Source: Hepsetus odoe | Lineage: Eukaryota > Chordata > Actinopteri > Characiformes > Hepsetidae | NCBI GenBank assembly: GCA_017165825.1 | Contig: CM029374.1 | Location: 3,329,209 to 3,393,208 of the forward strand | DNA: 64,000 bases | Direction of reading: 5' to 3' | The notes under the pieces: model-generated | What the model saw: the letters and a program-made list of their open reading frames with translations, nothing else | What the model was told of the DNA's origin: nothing | Databases searched by the model: none | Translations under genes and position numbers: made by a program | Part shown: in pieces, positions 20,106 to 30,373 of the stretch | How positions within the stretch are numbered: the stretch's first letter is position 1 | Layout: the number at the start of each line of letters is the position of its first letter

Positions 20106-23100
20106 CTGAGGGAGAGAAACACATTACAAGAAGTTCGCTTACAGTTTGTTTTGCAGAAGAATGCAATTCTCACCTCAGCAGGTCCATCAGGGATGACACC
20201 AGTTCCTCTTCAGAACTTTGCTCATTTTGCTTCTCACGAATCTTTTCATCTGCTTTCCTCTGTTCCAGCTCTAGAGTGGTTTTCCACATCATCCGTTTAT
20301 CCACACTCTGTGGTCTCTCTTCCTCCTCAAAGCTGAGGAAACTGGAGCCATCTGAACCCTGGGTGACTGTCAGTTTAGAGCACTTAATGATTTCTGGCTT
20401 GTCCCCTACAGCTCCTTTAACCTTCCTCAGCATTTTGGTCTTTGTGAGCACCAGAAATTCTTGCTCAGACTGAAGCCGCTCAGGAATCTTACTTTTTGAC
20501 ATCGAGTCTTCCATTTCTGGGAGTCGCTCAAGCTGAGGCTCTCTGAAGTTTATGAATACATCACCCCTCAGTTTTTCCTCATCACCCATTTCAGAACGCG
20601 CCAACGCTGGATCAGAACTTCTAAACTGAATGCCCTTGGTAACTTCTGGTGCATCAGCAACATACCCTTCCTCAGCCTCATCTGCAAGTTTCTGATGTAC
20701 AGATTCAAGCTCTGGAGGCATCTTCAATGGGTTTTTCTGCCATGCCTCTTCAACTTCAGCAGATTCATTTTGGCCTTTCTTCTGATAACCAATTCCCAAG
20801 TCCAGGATTGGGCCAGTTTGAATATCTACAACAAGCCCTGGAAACAAAAACGAAGTGCCTCCTAGGTCTTGAGTTATGACCATCAGACTATCTGCAACAG
20901 CAGGCTGAATCTGCCAGGGTGGGCGGTTGAAAACTGAGCTTTCTGACGTTGACGCTCCAGATGCAATCAAACCTTTTCCAGATGAAGATACTTCAGGAAC
21001 AACCAAGTCTTTTCTACCAGAAATGGTTGAATTGCCAATTTCAGTAGATGTGAAAGTTGTTGGCTGCCGTCTCTCATCTCCCTGTTCCTTGATTTTCAGC
21101 AGACCAGTGCTCACTACTTTAAAATCTGAGAAGATGAGAACATTCCTTTGTCTTTTGGAAGAATGAAAAGATCCATGTTAGAATAAATTAAACACTGACT
21201 TCTAATATAACCTCCCAGTTCTGTGAAGGGACACAGCAACAAAGCAGGACAATAAGAAAAAGCTTTTTATAAAGTTACCCAAATTTGCTGCATCAGCATT
21301 GAGCCAAACAAAATCCTTAGTCATGTGGATGATACTAACCCCTGTATGAGCTCTCTTGGTAAAGAGATGCTCTGCATTTTGTAGCACAGCAGTCACACAC
21401 CTCAGTCTGCCCATTCAATTCAACCCATCTGAAGGACACATGTAGAAGCCAATTAGAAGTCAGGAAACATTCAGAGGACATTCATCCACCATTTTTACTA
21501 AAAAGGACTAGTCCAACTTGCCGAGAGTTGTTCTTTATGTAGTTGCAGGATTTGGTTCCTGGAGTCACACCATTAGCCGAGAGGACCAGACTACAGTGCA
21601 CATAAGCCTAGAATGAGTCAAAAACAATTCCAGCTTACATTTATGGCATTTAGCAGACACTCTTATCCAGAGCAACTTCCGTGTCCCAATTACAGGGACA
21701 GTCCCCCCCCCCGGAGCAATTCAGGGTTAAGGGTCTTGCTCAGGGACCCAGTGGCAGTAGTACCAGAGGTGGGATTCAAACCTGGGACCTCTTGAGCCAT
21801 AAGCAAGTACCCCACTACTAGACCACCGCCACCCCAGTTTAAATGTCTAGTTCAGGATTAAGTTACTTTGGTAAATGATTGGGTCACTTTTTTGTACAAG
21901 CAAGAACATGGACTAACCTGAACCAAGTAAAAATATCCCCTTTTAGACATGTTCATAAACTGTCTGCATGAGTGCTGACCTAGAATTTGCTTAGAAGGAC
22001 ATCAGATACAAGATCAGCACTCTGTAGCAATGATCAAACTGCTCGTTTTATAACTTGCATGACTTTCCATCCACCCCCCCAAAAAGAGTTTTGGCCAAGA
22101 ACTGCTTAAAGTGCATCCAGGTCTTCAAAATGCTGGTCTAGATACTAGGATGGTTTGGGTGTCCAACCATGTTCAAGTGGGCAGGTGTGTGTATAACATT
22201 TTCCCCAGTCCCATTTTTACTATTTGGTTTAAAGAGCCCTTCACAGAAGGGAACCACAGGCTGCCTGACACCAACCATCTTCAACATGACTCCCTGCAAT
22301 AAAACTTAGAGACCTTTAAAGCTGAAAAGGAGGACATTGTTCAGCACCGCTTCAGCCATATTGCATTTTGTCTACCCAAGCACAGGAATTTTGTTCTCTA
22401 CCTTTTGTAGAAATGGGAAGCAATTTTAGCAGTCTACATCCCAGAAACTTGATAGGCTTTCTATAACCAGCAACCCCACCCCATCCCATTTACCCTTGCA
22501 GGCAAGCAAACAACCCTGCATCTGCCCCATTGACATGTTTTACCAAGACATGGGCAGCACACTTTCCACCTCCCAATACATTTTAGAGCAACATCAGCAC
22601 CCATTTTCAAATCTACCTTTTTATGTAGATATAAAAATTCAGAATGCCCCTTTATGCAGACATAGGGGCACCCAGTCCTAATCCTGGAGATCCACCACCT
22701 TGCTGAGTTTAGTGCCACCCTAAACTAATGTCTGGAGGCCATCAGCCAGCATCTGAACATTAGCTCCAGATGTACTTGTGCTAAAGGTTGCTAAAAATCC
22801 AGGACCCAGGACTGTGCACACCACCTTCAATGCAATCAGTGCTTAAGTGTACACAAGGGACACCAATGGGCTTTCAAAGCACTTGGTAATTAGCATAAAC
22901 CTTCAGCAAGGCAGGGAACCATTCAGTTTTGGTGGTGATATACACTGTAACTCACTTTTGAGAAAGTCAGACTGGACGTATTGAAGCTCAGGTTGATCAA
23001 AGCACGCTGTCTGGAGACGAAGCTCACCATAGACTGCTTGGAGGACACACACCTGACAAATAGGAGTCATTCAACCAAGTTAAGGAGGCCAATATCAAAA

Positions 23101-23632
23101 ACACAAAACTGAGCTTCACTCACCCCTTGTTGTTAATGAGAGCCTGTTTGGATTCATCCGTGGGGTTTGCAGATGGGGCAGCGTAACAGGACAGAACATA
23201 AAGCTCTTGGTCAGGTACACCCGAAGACACTACCTGCAGGAACACAAGCTCTCCTCTTTGATAGACATTGTCCTCAGCAGGAGCATTCCAAGATGCTAGG
23301 TAGAAATACACGGGTAGTGTTAAGATAGGTAGTTGAGCCACATTCTAGACCAACAAGAGCTACTACTTACAGTTCATGACCTTTATAGCAAGGCTAGCTT
23401 CTGGTTTCAGGTCATTCTCACTTAGAAAAGACCTGTGAAAGTCAGGATGAAGTGCAAGGAGAGGTGGCAGCAGTAGGCTTTTGTCAGGAAATCCACCACG
23501 GTCACCATCAAGCGAAGCAAAATCTGGCCAACCCTCCATTGTTGGATCAAAGGGCAAATGTCCATCATTCTCTGATGAATGGACAGCCCACACTAGGGCA
23601 AGCAATAGGAAATGCACACAAACCATCCCCAT
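20087..23632 (-). CDS. ZP3-type egg-coat (zona pellucida) protein, ZP-C module only (7 coding exons)
   Basis: Predicted secreted egg-envelope glycoprotein. The seven exons join to 1677 nt (558 residues). A strong signal peptide (MGMVCVHFLLLALVWAVHS) is followed by an acidic stretch, then a ZP-C half at about residues 83-222 with the ZP3 pattern: a WNAPAEDNVYQRGELVFLQV start, SCY, GCVSS, AYVHCSL, SCN, and WVELNGQTEVCDCC. Possible N-glycosylation sites are NLS, NTS and NNS. Residues 236-558 form a long charged tail with no membrane helix and no clear RxKR furin site. No ZP-N half (four cysteines) is seen. The TATA-like box and very short leader fit oocyte ZP genes. Which teleost zp3-like subfamily it belongs to cannot be told. 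Confidence 0.85.
20174..21125 (-). CDS. ZP gene coding exon 6
   Basis: 952-base exon for almost the whole C-terminal extension, rich in E, K, S and Q. A mildly hydrophobic part (GTSFLFPGLVVDIQTGPILD) is not a membrane helix. The reading frame would stop just past the AG|GTGAGA donor, so splicing to exon 7 adds only a few residues. Confidence 0.82.
21340..21428 (-). CDS. ZP gene coding exon 5
   Basis: WVELNGQTEVCDCCATKCRA, then SLYQESSYR: the diagnostic W-x-P/E-x-x-G...C-x-C-C end of the ZP3 domain. Confidence 0.9.
21522..21607 (-). CDS. ZP gene coding exon 4
   Basis: AYVHCSLVLSANGVTPGTKS, then CNYIKNNS, matching the IYITCHLKV...KACSF region of ZP3. Frame to exon 5 requires the GC donor CG|GCAAGT; no GT donor in reach gives the right phase. 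Confidence 0.85.
21635..21834 (-). mobile_element. tRNA-derived SINE (family B), copy 2
   Basis: Minus-oriented, about 28 bases upstream of ZP exon 4 in the direction of transcription, with head TGGTCTAGTAGTGGGGTACT and tail CTCTGGATAAGAGTGTCTGC. Confidence 0.88.
21835..22955 (-). other. Remainder of ZP gene intron 3
   Basis: Nothing recognised. I searched it for a further ZP exon; none is needed for frame. Confidence 0.5.
22956..23052 (-). CDS. ZP gene coding exon 3
   Basis: GCVSSKQSMVSFVSRQRALI, then NLSFNTSSLTFSK, equivalent to the GCLVDG...F region of ZP3. Two sequons. Ends in phase 0 at GTGAGTT. Confidence 0.85.
23124..23295 (-). CDS. ZP gene coding exon 2
   Basis: SSWNAPAEDNVYQRGELVFL, then QVVSSGVPDQELYVLSCYAA: first strands of ZP-C. 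Acceptor TTTCTACCTAG, donor GTGAGTG after two bases of a glycine codon. Confidence 0.88.
23371..23632 (-). CDS. ZP gene coding exon 1
   Basis: Signal peptide and a cysteine-free acidic segment, ending ASLAIKVMN just before the ZP-C half. The start is taken as the ATG before the signal peptide; a TATA-like box lies about 55 bases upstream. Donor GTAAGT, phase 1. Confidence 0.85.
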
Positions 23633-23684
23633 GTTTCCACAAGCAAACCATCCAACTTAAGTGTTGCTCTGTTTGCTGTTGGCC

Positions 23685-23692
23685 TATTTAAA
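23685..23692 (-). promoter_or_regulatory. TATA-like box of the ZP gene
   Basis: TTTAAATA on the minus strand, about 53-60 bases before the start codon; a start site near 23660 would give a leader under 35 nt. Confidence 0.6.
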
Positions 23693-23697
23693 GTCTG

Positions 23698-23732
23698 TGA
23701 TCACATGATCATCCAGTATGATCATGTGATCA
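23698..23732. promoter_or_regulatory. Perfect 15-bp inverted repeat with two E-boxes at the ZP promoter
   Basis: TGATCACATGATCAT, five-base spacer CCAGT, then its exact complement. Each arm has a CANNTG E-box (CACATG / CATGTG). It ends six bases upstream of the TATA-like box. Oocyte zp genes are driven by FIGLA through E-boxes; that link is inferred. Confidence 0.6.
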
Positions 23733-25280
23733 GACACTTAAACACTCAATTACAAGCCACACTGATTTGTCCATTTGCACTGCAATTGTGTGTTTCTCTA
23801 CTCCTGTGACGATGTGGCAATGATCTTTTTTTCCTACAACACTTAATTGATCTTATTAACGACTTGACTACATATGTAATGGATGCTAAAGAAGGGAAAA
23901 CAGCATGGAGTACTCAGGACTAGGCCTGAAGGCCAGGCTCAGGTTTCTGATTGCTGTATGTTAACTTGAAATGCATTGCATGAGTTTGTTTTTGTAATGT
24001 CCAATTTCATTTTAGCTGAGCTGTTTATCCCTCTCAGAACCAGAGGCTGTCCCCATGTCAGGTCGCCAGTCCATTAGAGAGCACGGAGGGTCTGTCTGAT
24101 GTTCGGCATCATGAGGGGCTATCATGCAGACATGGTGAGATCATACACATATCATTTTCCTGCATATTTTCCAATTCCAAGATGTATAAACTTGAATGCT
24201 GATTGGATTCAAGCAGATCAGGTGATGTGTAATGAGGAGGGTGTGGCCTGAGGACACCCTATATCAAGGTGTGCATAATTATTAGACAGCTTCTTCTCAC
24301 ACAAAATGGACCAAAAAAGAGAGAGAACTGATTGAAGAAGGACTCAAAATCAACTCCCAAACCTACTGCTGGTATTTAGAGACACTTTCTTCAAGCAGTG
24401 GTTCAGGATAAAGTCTGCATCTTTTAAGATCATGATTTTTCTGCAGGACGATGCTTCATCACAAGCATGGAAGTTCTCCACTGCGTGTCCAGTAAAGACC
24501 TTAATGATTAAAGAATAATGACATCCTTCCTCACCTGACCTAAACCCTTTGAGAACTTGTGGGCCTTCTTTAATGGGAGATTTATGGGGATGGGCGGAGT
24601 CTGGGAGGCTGTGGTTACTGCTGCACAAAAAATTGATCGTCCATATATTCACTTTAACAGATGAAAATAAACGATTGAGATGGGGAAATTTTTCTGCACT
24701 AATAGTTGCCTAGCAATTGTGTGCACAAATGTATCCCCTGAGAACGTTCACACTTTGTAAAACATTCAGGTTTCAAGGTTTTTAACATTCTGGATTGGCT
24801 GATAATTCTGGAATTACTCCAGATTGTAAAATGAATCCTCAAAATACCCACTTGATTAATAATTGTGCACACTTGACCCTGGAGGAACACTATTTCATTT
24901 TATTGTATTTTTGGTTGATGTGACATTAAACCTAATTATGTTTCCATGTGGTTTATATGTATGTTTTCATGTGCAAGCATGAATTTATTAATCTGATATA
25001 TATATTTCAATATTGATTTGATTAATAAGTAAATAATGAATAACTGTGGGGAGTAAATACACCCCTGTGCACTCTTTGAAAAAGTCCTCCTCGGTAGTTT
25101 ATTTATTTATTATTTCGTCCAGAAAGTAGCAACTTATTACTAAGTATCTTATTTCCATTGAGTGCGGCAATAAGAGATAATAAACGGAGCCAACGCTGTG
25201 TTCACACTTGCTGAAAGGATCCGGTTTGTATGGAGTTCCGGAGTACCTGTCCTTTCCTGCCCTACAGGTGTGCGCGCGGA
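23733..25280. other. Divergent spacer between the ZP gene and tmem54
   Basis: Holds a decayed Tc1/mariner copy (24150-24890). The flanks 23740-24140 and 24900-25280 show no feature beyond AT-rich runs. Confidence 0.6.
24150..24890 (+). mobile_element. Decayed Tc1/mariner-type element, internally deleted
   Basis: Plus-oriented relic of a transposase C-terminus (LQDDASSQAWKFSTACPVK; an out-of-frame HPSSPDLNPL) flanked by sequences that also flank the element at 26650-28320, in the opposite orientation. Frame broken many times. Confidence 0.75.
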
Positions 25281-25281
25281 G

Positions 25282-25292
25282 GGATATTTAAG
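25282..25292 (+). promoter_or_regulatory. tmem54: TATA-like sequence upstream of tmem54 exon 1
   Basis: GATATTTAAGG in a GC-richer patch (GTGCGCGCGGAGG just before), 135-145 bases before the start codon. Confidence 0.4.
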
Positions 25293-25426
25293 GCGTGCCC
25301 TTCCTATCCTCCCGAAACGCAGGTAGGCGGAAAGACAGGAGAGCGCGCTTCTGGAAAACAGCAGGACACTTTTCTCACCTTTAACTGATGGCTTGAAATG
25401 ACCTGAACCGTTTGGAGGTGCTGAAA

Positions 25427-25430
25427 ATGG
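25427..25430 (+). CDS. tmem54: tmem54 coding exon 1 (ATG plus one base)
   Basis: GAAAATGG|GTAAGC. It is the one upstream ATG-donor pair that restores frame to exon 2, giving the start MGLCCRSLKDKKILMKMG. Two tiny upstream ORFs (ATGGCTTGA, ATGACCTGA) precede it. The choice is inferred from phase and context. Confidence 0.7.
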
Positions 25431-28400
25431 GTAAGCTGCCATTTTTGCACCAGGTTTTGCTTCTGAAAAGGCAGAAAGTAGAACCAGACCGTCAAGGTGC
25501 GGCGCTTACTCACTAAAACTCAGATGTGCCGAGTTTCTAAGAAACTCTGAACCATGTGGGTCCAAATCGGACGAGTTAAGAGCTGGACGGAGTTGCAGGA
25601 AAGCTAAACGTAAAGTTTAATTGTGTGAAAATGTGTTTAAGTCGCCCGGAGCACGTCAGTCGGTGTTTTTCTATCTGAGAGCAAAATGCTAACTAGTGCT
25701 TTTAATGTCTTATTTTACAGTGGTGGTGATAGAAACCAGGAGTCTGTGGGGAAAAATAAAAATCCCATTTGTTTAAGTAACCACTTCTGAGTCTGTTTTG
25801 GTGGTAAAATCGTGTAAAAAAGGGTACTATTTAGCCTCACGACGCCCAACCTGTATCCTTCCGCACTGCAGCCCTCTGTATGTGGCTTGATTTTCCTTCA
25901 TTTTAAGGCAAAAATATGTTCAAAACTTTCTAAAATCACATCTCAGCGACCAGAAAACATTCACTAAAGGCATGAAGCTCTTCAGACGTCTGGCTTCATT
26001 CACCACCACAGTAGTTGTGACATTTAAGACCGCTTTAAAGGACTTTCTTTGCATCTTAATAACAGAATTATGTCTAAAGAGCTGTTTGGGAACTGTTGGG
26101 GTTTTCTTTTCAAATATATATTCTTATATTAGTGTAAATGCAGGGGGATGAAAAGAGTCTTCCTAAATATTGGGTCAACATTTGAAAAAATGTACTAAAA
26201 TGTGCAAATCTATTTAAACAAATGCTAATTTAATTTAGAAATTATCTAATTTTTTTTTTGGTCATTTTTCAATATATTATAAGGTAGATTTTAGGCTAAA
26301 AACCTTCTTAAAACGATCATTTAATATGTAATATCCAGACATCAGACAAGCTATTCCATGTAATAACTGTCTATAAGGATGATGCCAGAGCCAACATTTT
26401 TTAATTATTCCCTAAATTATTTTTTTTAAACAATAATACAATACAATAATGCAATAATAAAATAATACGAGAGTCACTGGTTGTTACTCTGATACCATCC
26501 ATGCAATTTTCTCCATTAACCATCCAGAAAGCAAATTAAAAGTCCCAATAAAATTAAACTTGAAGCTAAGGCTTCTGCCTACTATTTTAACTAAGCATGG
26601 GAGGTTTGGGTTTCCGTGGTTGATGCTTTATCTACACTGTGGTCACAATTACAAGTCAAACGAGTATTTTGAAGATTCATTTTAATCTGGAACAAATCCA
26701 GCGCTATCAGTCAATCCAGAATGTTAAAACCTTGAAACCTGAATCTGTTATGAAGGAAATGTGAGTGTGAACATTCTCAGGGGATACATTGTGCACAATT
26801 GTTAGGCAACTATTAGTGCAGGAAAATTTCCCATCTCGCTCATTTATTTTCATCTCTTAAAGTGAGTATAATAAACAACTTGGACATTTCTGAAAAAAAT
26901 TTAAATCAGTGTCCTATAGCCACCCTTCTTTTCAATAACAGTCATAATCCTTAAATTTGTGGAGTCGGACAGTTTCTTGATATGTTGATCTACTTTTTGT
27001 GCAGCAGCATCCACAGCCTCCCAGACTCTCTTCAGAGAGGTGGACTGTTTAAGAACGTGCGCAAGTTCTCAGTAGGGTTTAGATCAGGTGAGGAAGGATG
27101 TCTTTTTATTTTTTCATCTTTAAGGTCTTTCCTGGACACGCAGTGGAGAACTTCCATGCTTGTGATGGAGAATCGTCCAGCAGAAAAATCATGGTCTTCT
27201 TAAAAGATGCAGACGTTTTCCTGAACCACTGCTTGAAGAAAGTGTCTCTAAATACCGGCAGTAGGTTTGGGAGTTGATTTTGAGTCCATCTTCAGCGTGA
27301 AAAGGTCCATCTAGCTCATCTTTAATAACACCAGCCCATAGTAGTACCCCACCTCCACCTTGCTGGAGTCTGAGTGGAAGTGGAGCTCTGTGCCCGTTAC
27401 TGATCCAGCCACGGGCCCATCCATCTGGTCCCTCAAGAGTCACGCTCATCTCCTCTTCATCAAACCTTTACAAATCTGTCTTGAGATGTTTCTTGGTCCA
27501 TTTTTGATGTTTCATCTGATGTCATGTTCAGTGGTGGTCGCGTTTCAGCCTTGCTTACCTTGTACACGTCTCTGAGCACTGAACACCTTGTACTTCAGGA
27601 CACTCCAGGTAGGTTCAGTTCTGGAATATGAGGGCAGTGGTGGCCTAGCGGTTAGGGCGTTAGCCGCATGATCGGAGGATCGGGGGTTCAAACCCCTTCC
27701 CAATAGGTTGCCCTGAGGTACCCTTGAGCAAGGTACCGTCCCCATCACTGCTCCCCGGGCGCTTTCAATAGCTGCCCACTGCTGCACGGGTTTGAGTGTG
27801 CATGGGTTAAATGCAGAGGTCCAATTTCGTTGTGGTTCATGTGTGCTGTGCCGTGACCTCGCAATGACAAGGGTTGTCACTTTCACTTTCACTAGAGGAT
27901 CATGGCTCCTGGTAGCTTCACGTTTGACTCTTCAAATCTTTGGCAGTTAATTTAGCAAATCTTTTTTTCTCAACACGTTTCATGACACTTTTGACTGTTT
28001 GCTACAAACTGTTTGACGGTTCTGTGATCACGCCCTGATATCTTGGCAATTTCAAGAGTGCTGTGTCCTTCTGAGAGACTTTTTTAAATAATTTTTGACT
28101 TTTCAGAGTCGGTTTTATCTCCCTTTTTTTTTTTTTTTTGGTCCCTTTTGCCTGAAGATGAAAAGAAGCTGCCTAATAGATCTTCTTTGATCACATCCTC
28201 CCTCTTTACCCAAACACACATCACCTGAACTTCTGATAGCCAATCAGCATTCAAGTTTATACATCTTGGAGTTGGAATATATGCATAAAGATGATGATAT
28301 GGTCAAAATACTCCACTAATAACTGTGAACACGGTGTAGAAGCAAAGCTGTTATGGAGTGGCTTTTATTCTGAAGGTGAGAAAGGACCATTTGATTTCAA

Positions 28401-30319
28401 GTAAGGCAGAAGTAAAGTCCTCAAAAGAAGCTTATACAAAACTCAGTATTAATATTCAAAGCTCCATGCATGCTTGACAAGCAGTTTTTTTCCACCATGA
28501 CTCTGTTTTCAAGCTGCTCTATCCCAGCATTCCTTGTTCTGCTTGAACGTAACCGTTTCTGGAACCTGATTGTCAACTTTTCTCTTACTCATTACCTTTA
28601 GTGTCTCTGTCCTACACACACACACACACGGTCAATACAGACAAAAAAGCCTGACATTTTTGGCCATCTATAAGCAAGTACTTAGATCAAATAGAAATCC
28701 AACTGATTCCAAAATTAGAAATATATTTTTATGATTATGAGGTCTTGTGCCGTGTTGCTGCCTGTTGTACTTTTTTAACTGTGGACTTCTTTGCATTATT
28801 TAATTTAATCTCCATACAGACCCTTTATCTTTTCCAGACTTGTGGCTGAAAGACTAAAAGAAATGAGCCAGAATGAATCTCTAATCAGGAAATTGCAGTC
28901 CTTGTGCTTTGGAAAATGCACTCTTTCAAATTTCAGTTTTGATATAGAAGTACTTAATTTTTCAGCGGTGAAGTATCAGATTTAACAGTGACATTCAGGC
29001 TGATTCCTAAAATGGAAAACGGAGAATTCACTTTTTCACATAATACAGTATACATTTAAATATGATATTTTCAAATAAAAAGAAGCAAACATCTAAAGTT
29101 AAAAATGTTACGGTCACTGTAAAGATGTTGACTTGATCAATTAATCAGTTCAATTAGAATCATAATTAGAATGATAATTAGAATTATTTAAATCGCCCGG
29201 GGAGCAGCGACAGGGACGGGACCTTGCTTAATGGTACCCACAACCTTCCGATCCTGGGGCAAACTCCCTAACCACTATATGCGCCCCTATATATGAATCA
29301 ATAATATATAATATAAATAAATTAGTAAATTCATAGCCTAAAGGTTCGTTGGTGATTTTGGTGACTCTGTTCTCTCCAGGTACGCCGCAAAAGATTAGCC
29401 ATTGTTTGGGTCCAGGTGTAGAGAAGCTGTACCTTGTTGAAACACCTACTATCCTCTCAGTTATTCCGATGCAGGGCCTGGGGGTGTTACGCTTGTTGAC
29501 CGGAATCTCAAACACTCATACTCAAGCACCCTGGTGCCTGGGATACCCCAGGACATGCTAATTACCCCAAATCTGCATGGAAGTGTTGTAGTCATTGTTC
29601 TCTGCGTGAGTGTAAAAGATGAAGTTATGATACTCGATTTATTTTGAGCGGGAGTTTGAATTTTCCACCCCGGGCGGTGCCACAGCTCAGCAGAGCAGAC
29701 GAGAGAACCTTTAACTGATCTCATTTGCATAAACATGAACAGAGTTTGCAGTGTAAACAGAATGAGGACTGGAAAACCTTGCTTCTTTTTCACAGCCAGT
29801 TCCAAAAGAGTAGCATAGAGGAAAGATCTCCGCAGCAGGTTAACCAGCTATCATAGCGGAGATGCTTGAACATTCAACTGGGAACAGTGCGTAAAGTTGG
29901 ATGAATAAAGGGATAGTGTTTCAACCTCAGATTTCAAATTAACCACTTTTCATGGCTCAGCTGTCATCGTCTTGCACAGTCACATCCCAATTCAGACCAT
30001 GAGCTTCTATTCTGGATGTGCAGCAGCTTTTCGTTTAAATGAGATAATCCTCCCTGAAGATTTTCTATGTATAAATAAGAGTCTGCGGATTTTAAAGATT
30101 TTATATTTCACGCTGTCAGATCCAGCAAATAATTTTTATCGCAGTTTGGGTCCCATTCCTGAAGGTGAAACTTTATCATTTTCACCAGCGTTTGATGAGG
30201 CCCCAGGATCAGAAGGTCTTGGGTTCAAAGCCCTGTCCAGCAGGTCGCACCGAGGTACCCTTAAGCAAAGGTACCGTCCCCATCACTGCTCCCTGGGCAC
30301 TTTAAATAGCTGCCCCTGC

Positions 30320-30373
<54 letters not shown>

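Noticed and set aside
20030..20473. Plus-strand open frame of 147 codons
   Set aside because: It is antisense to the long C-terminal exon of the ZP gene, which has splice sites and a signal in frame; the plus frame has no family features.
25149..25442. Minus-strand open frame of 97 codons near tmem54 exon 1
   Set aside because: Lies over the tmem54 promoter and leader in antisense, and no protein family is recognised.
27632..27892. Possible tRNA gene (A-box and B-box)
   Set aside because: It has a tRNA-unrelated body and a repeated 3' tail and recurs many times in the window, so it is a SINE and not a functional tRNA.
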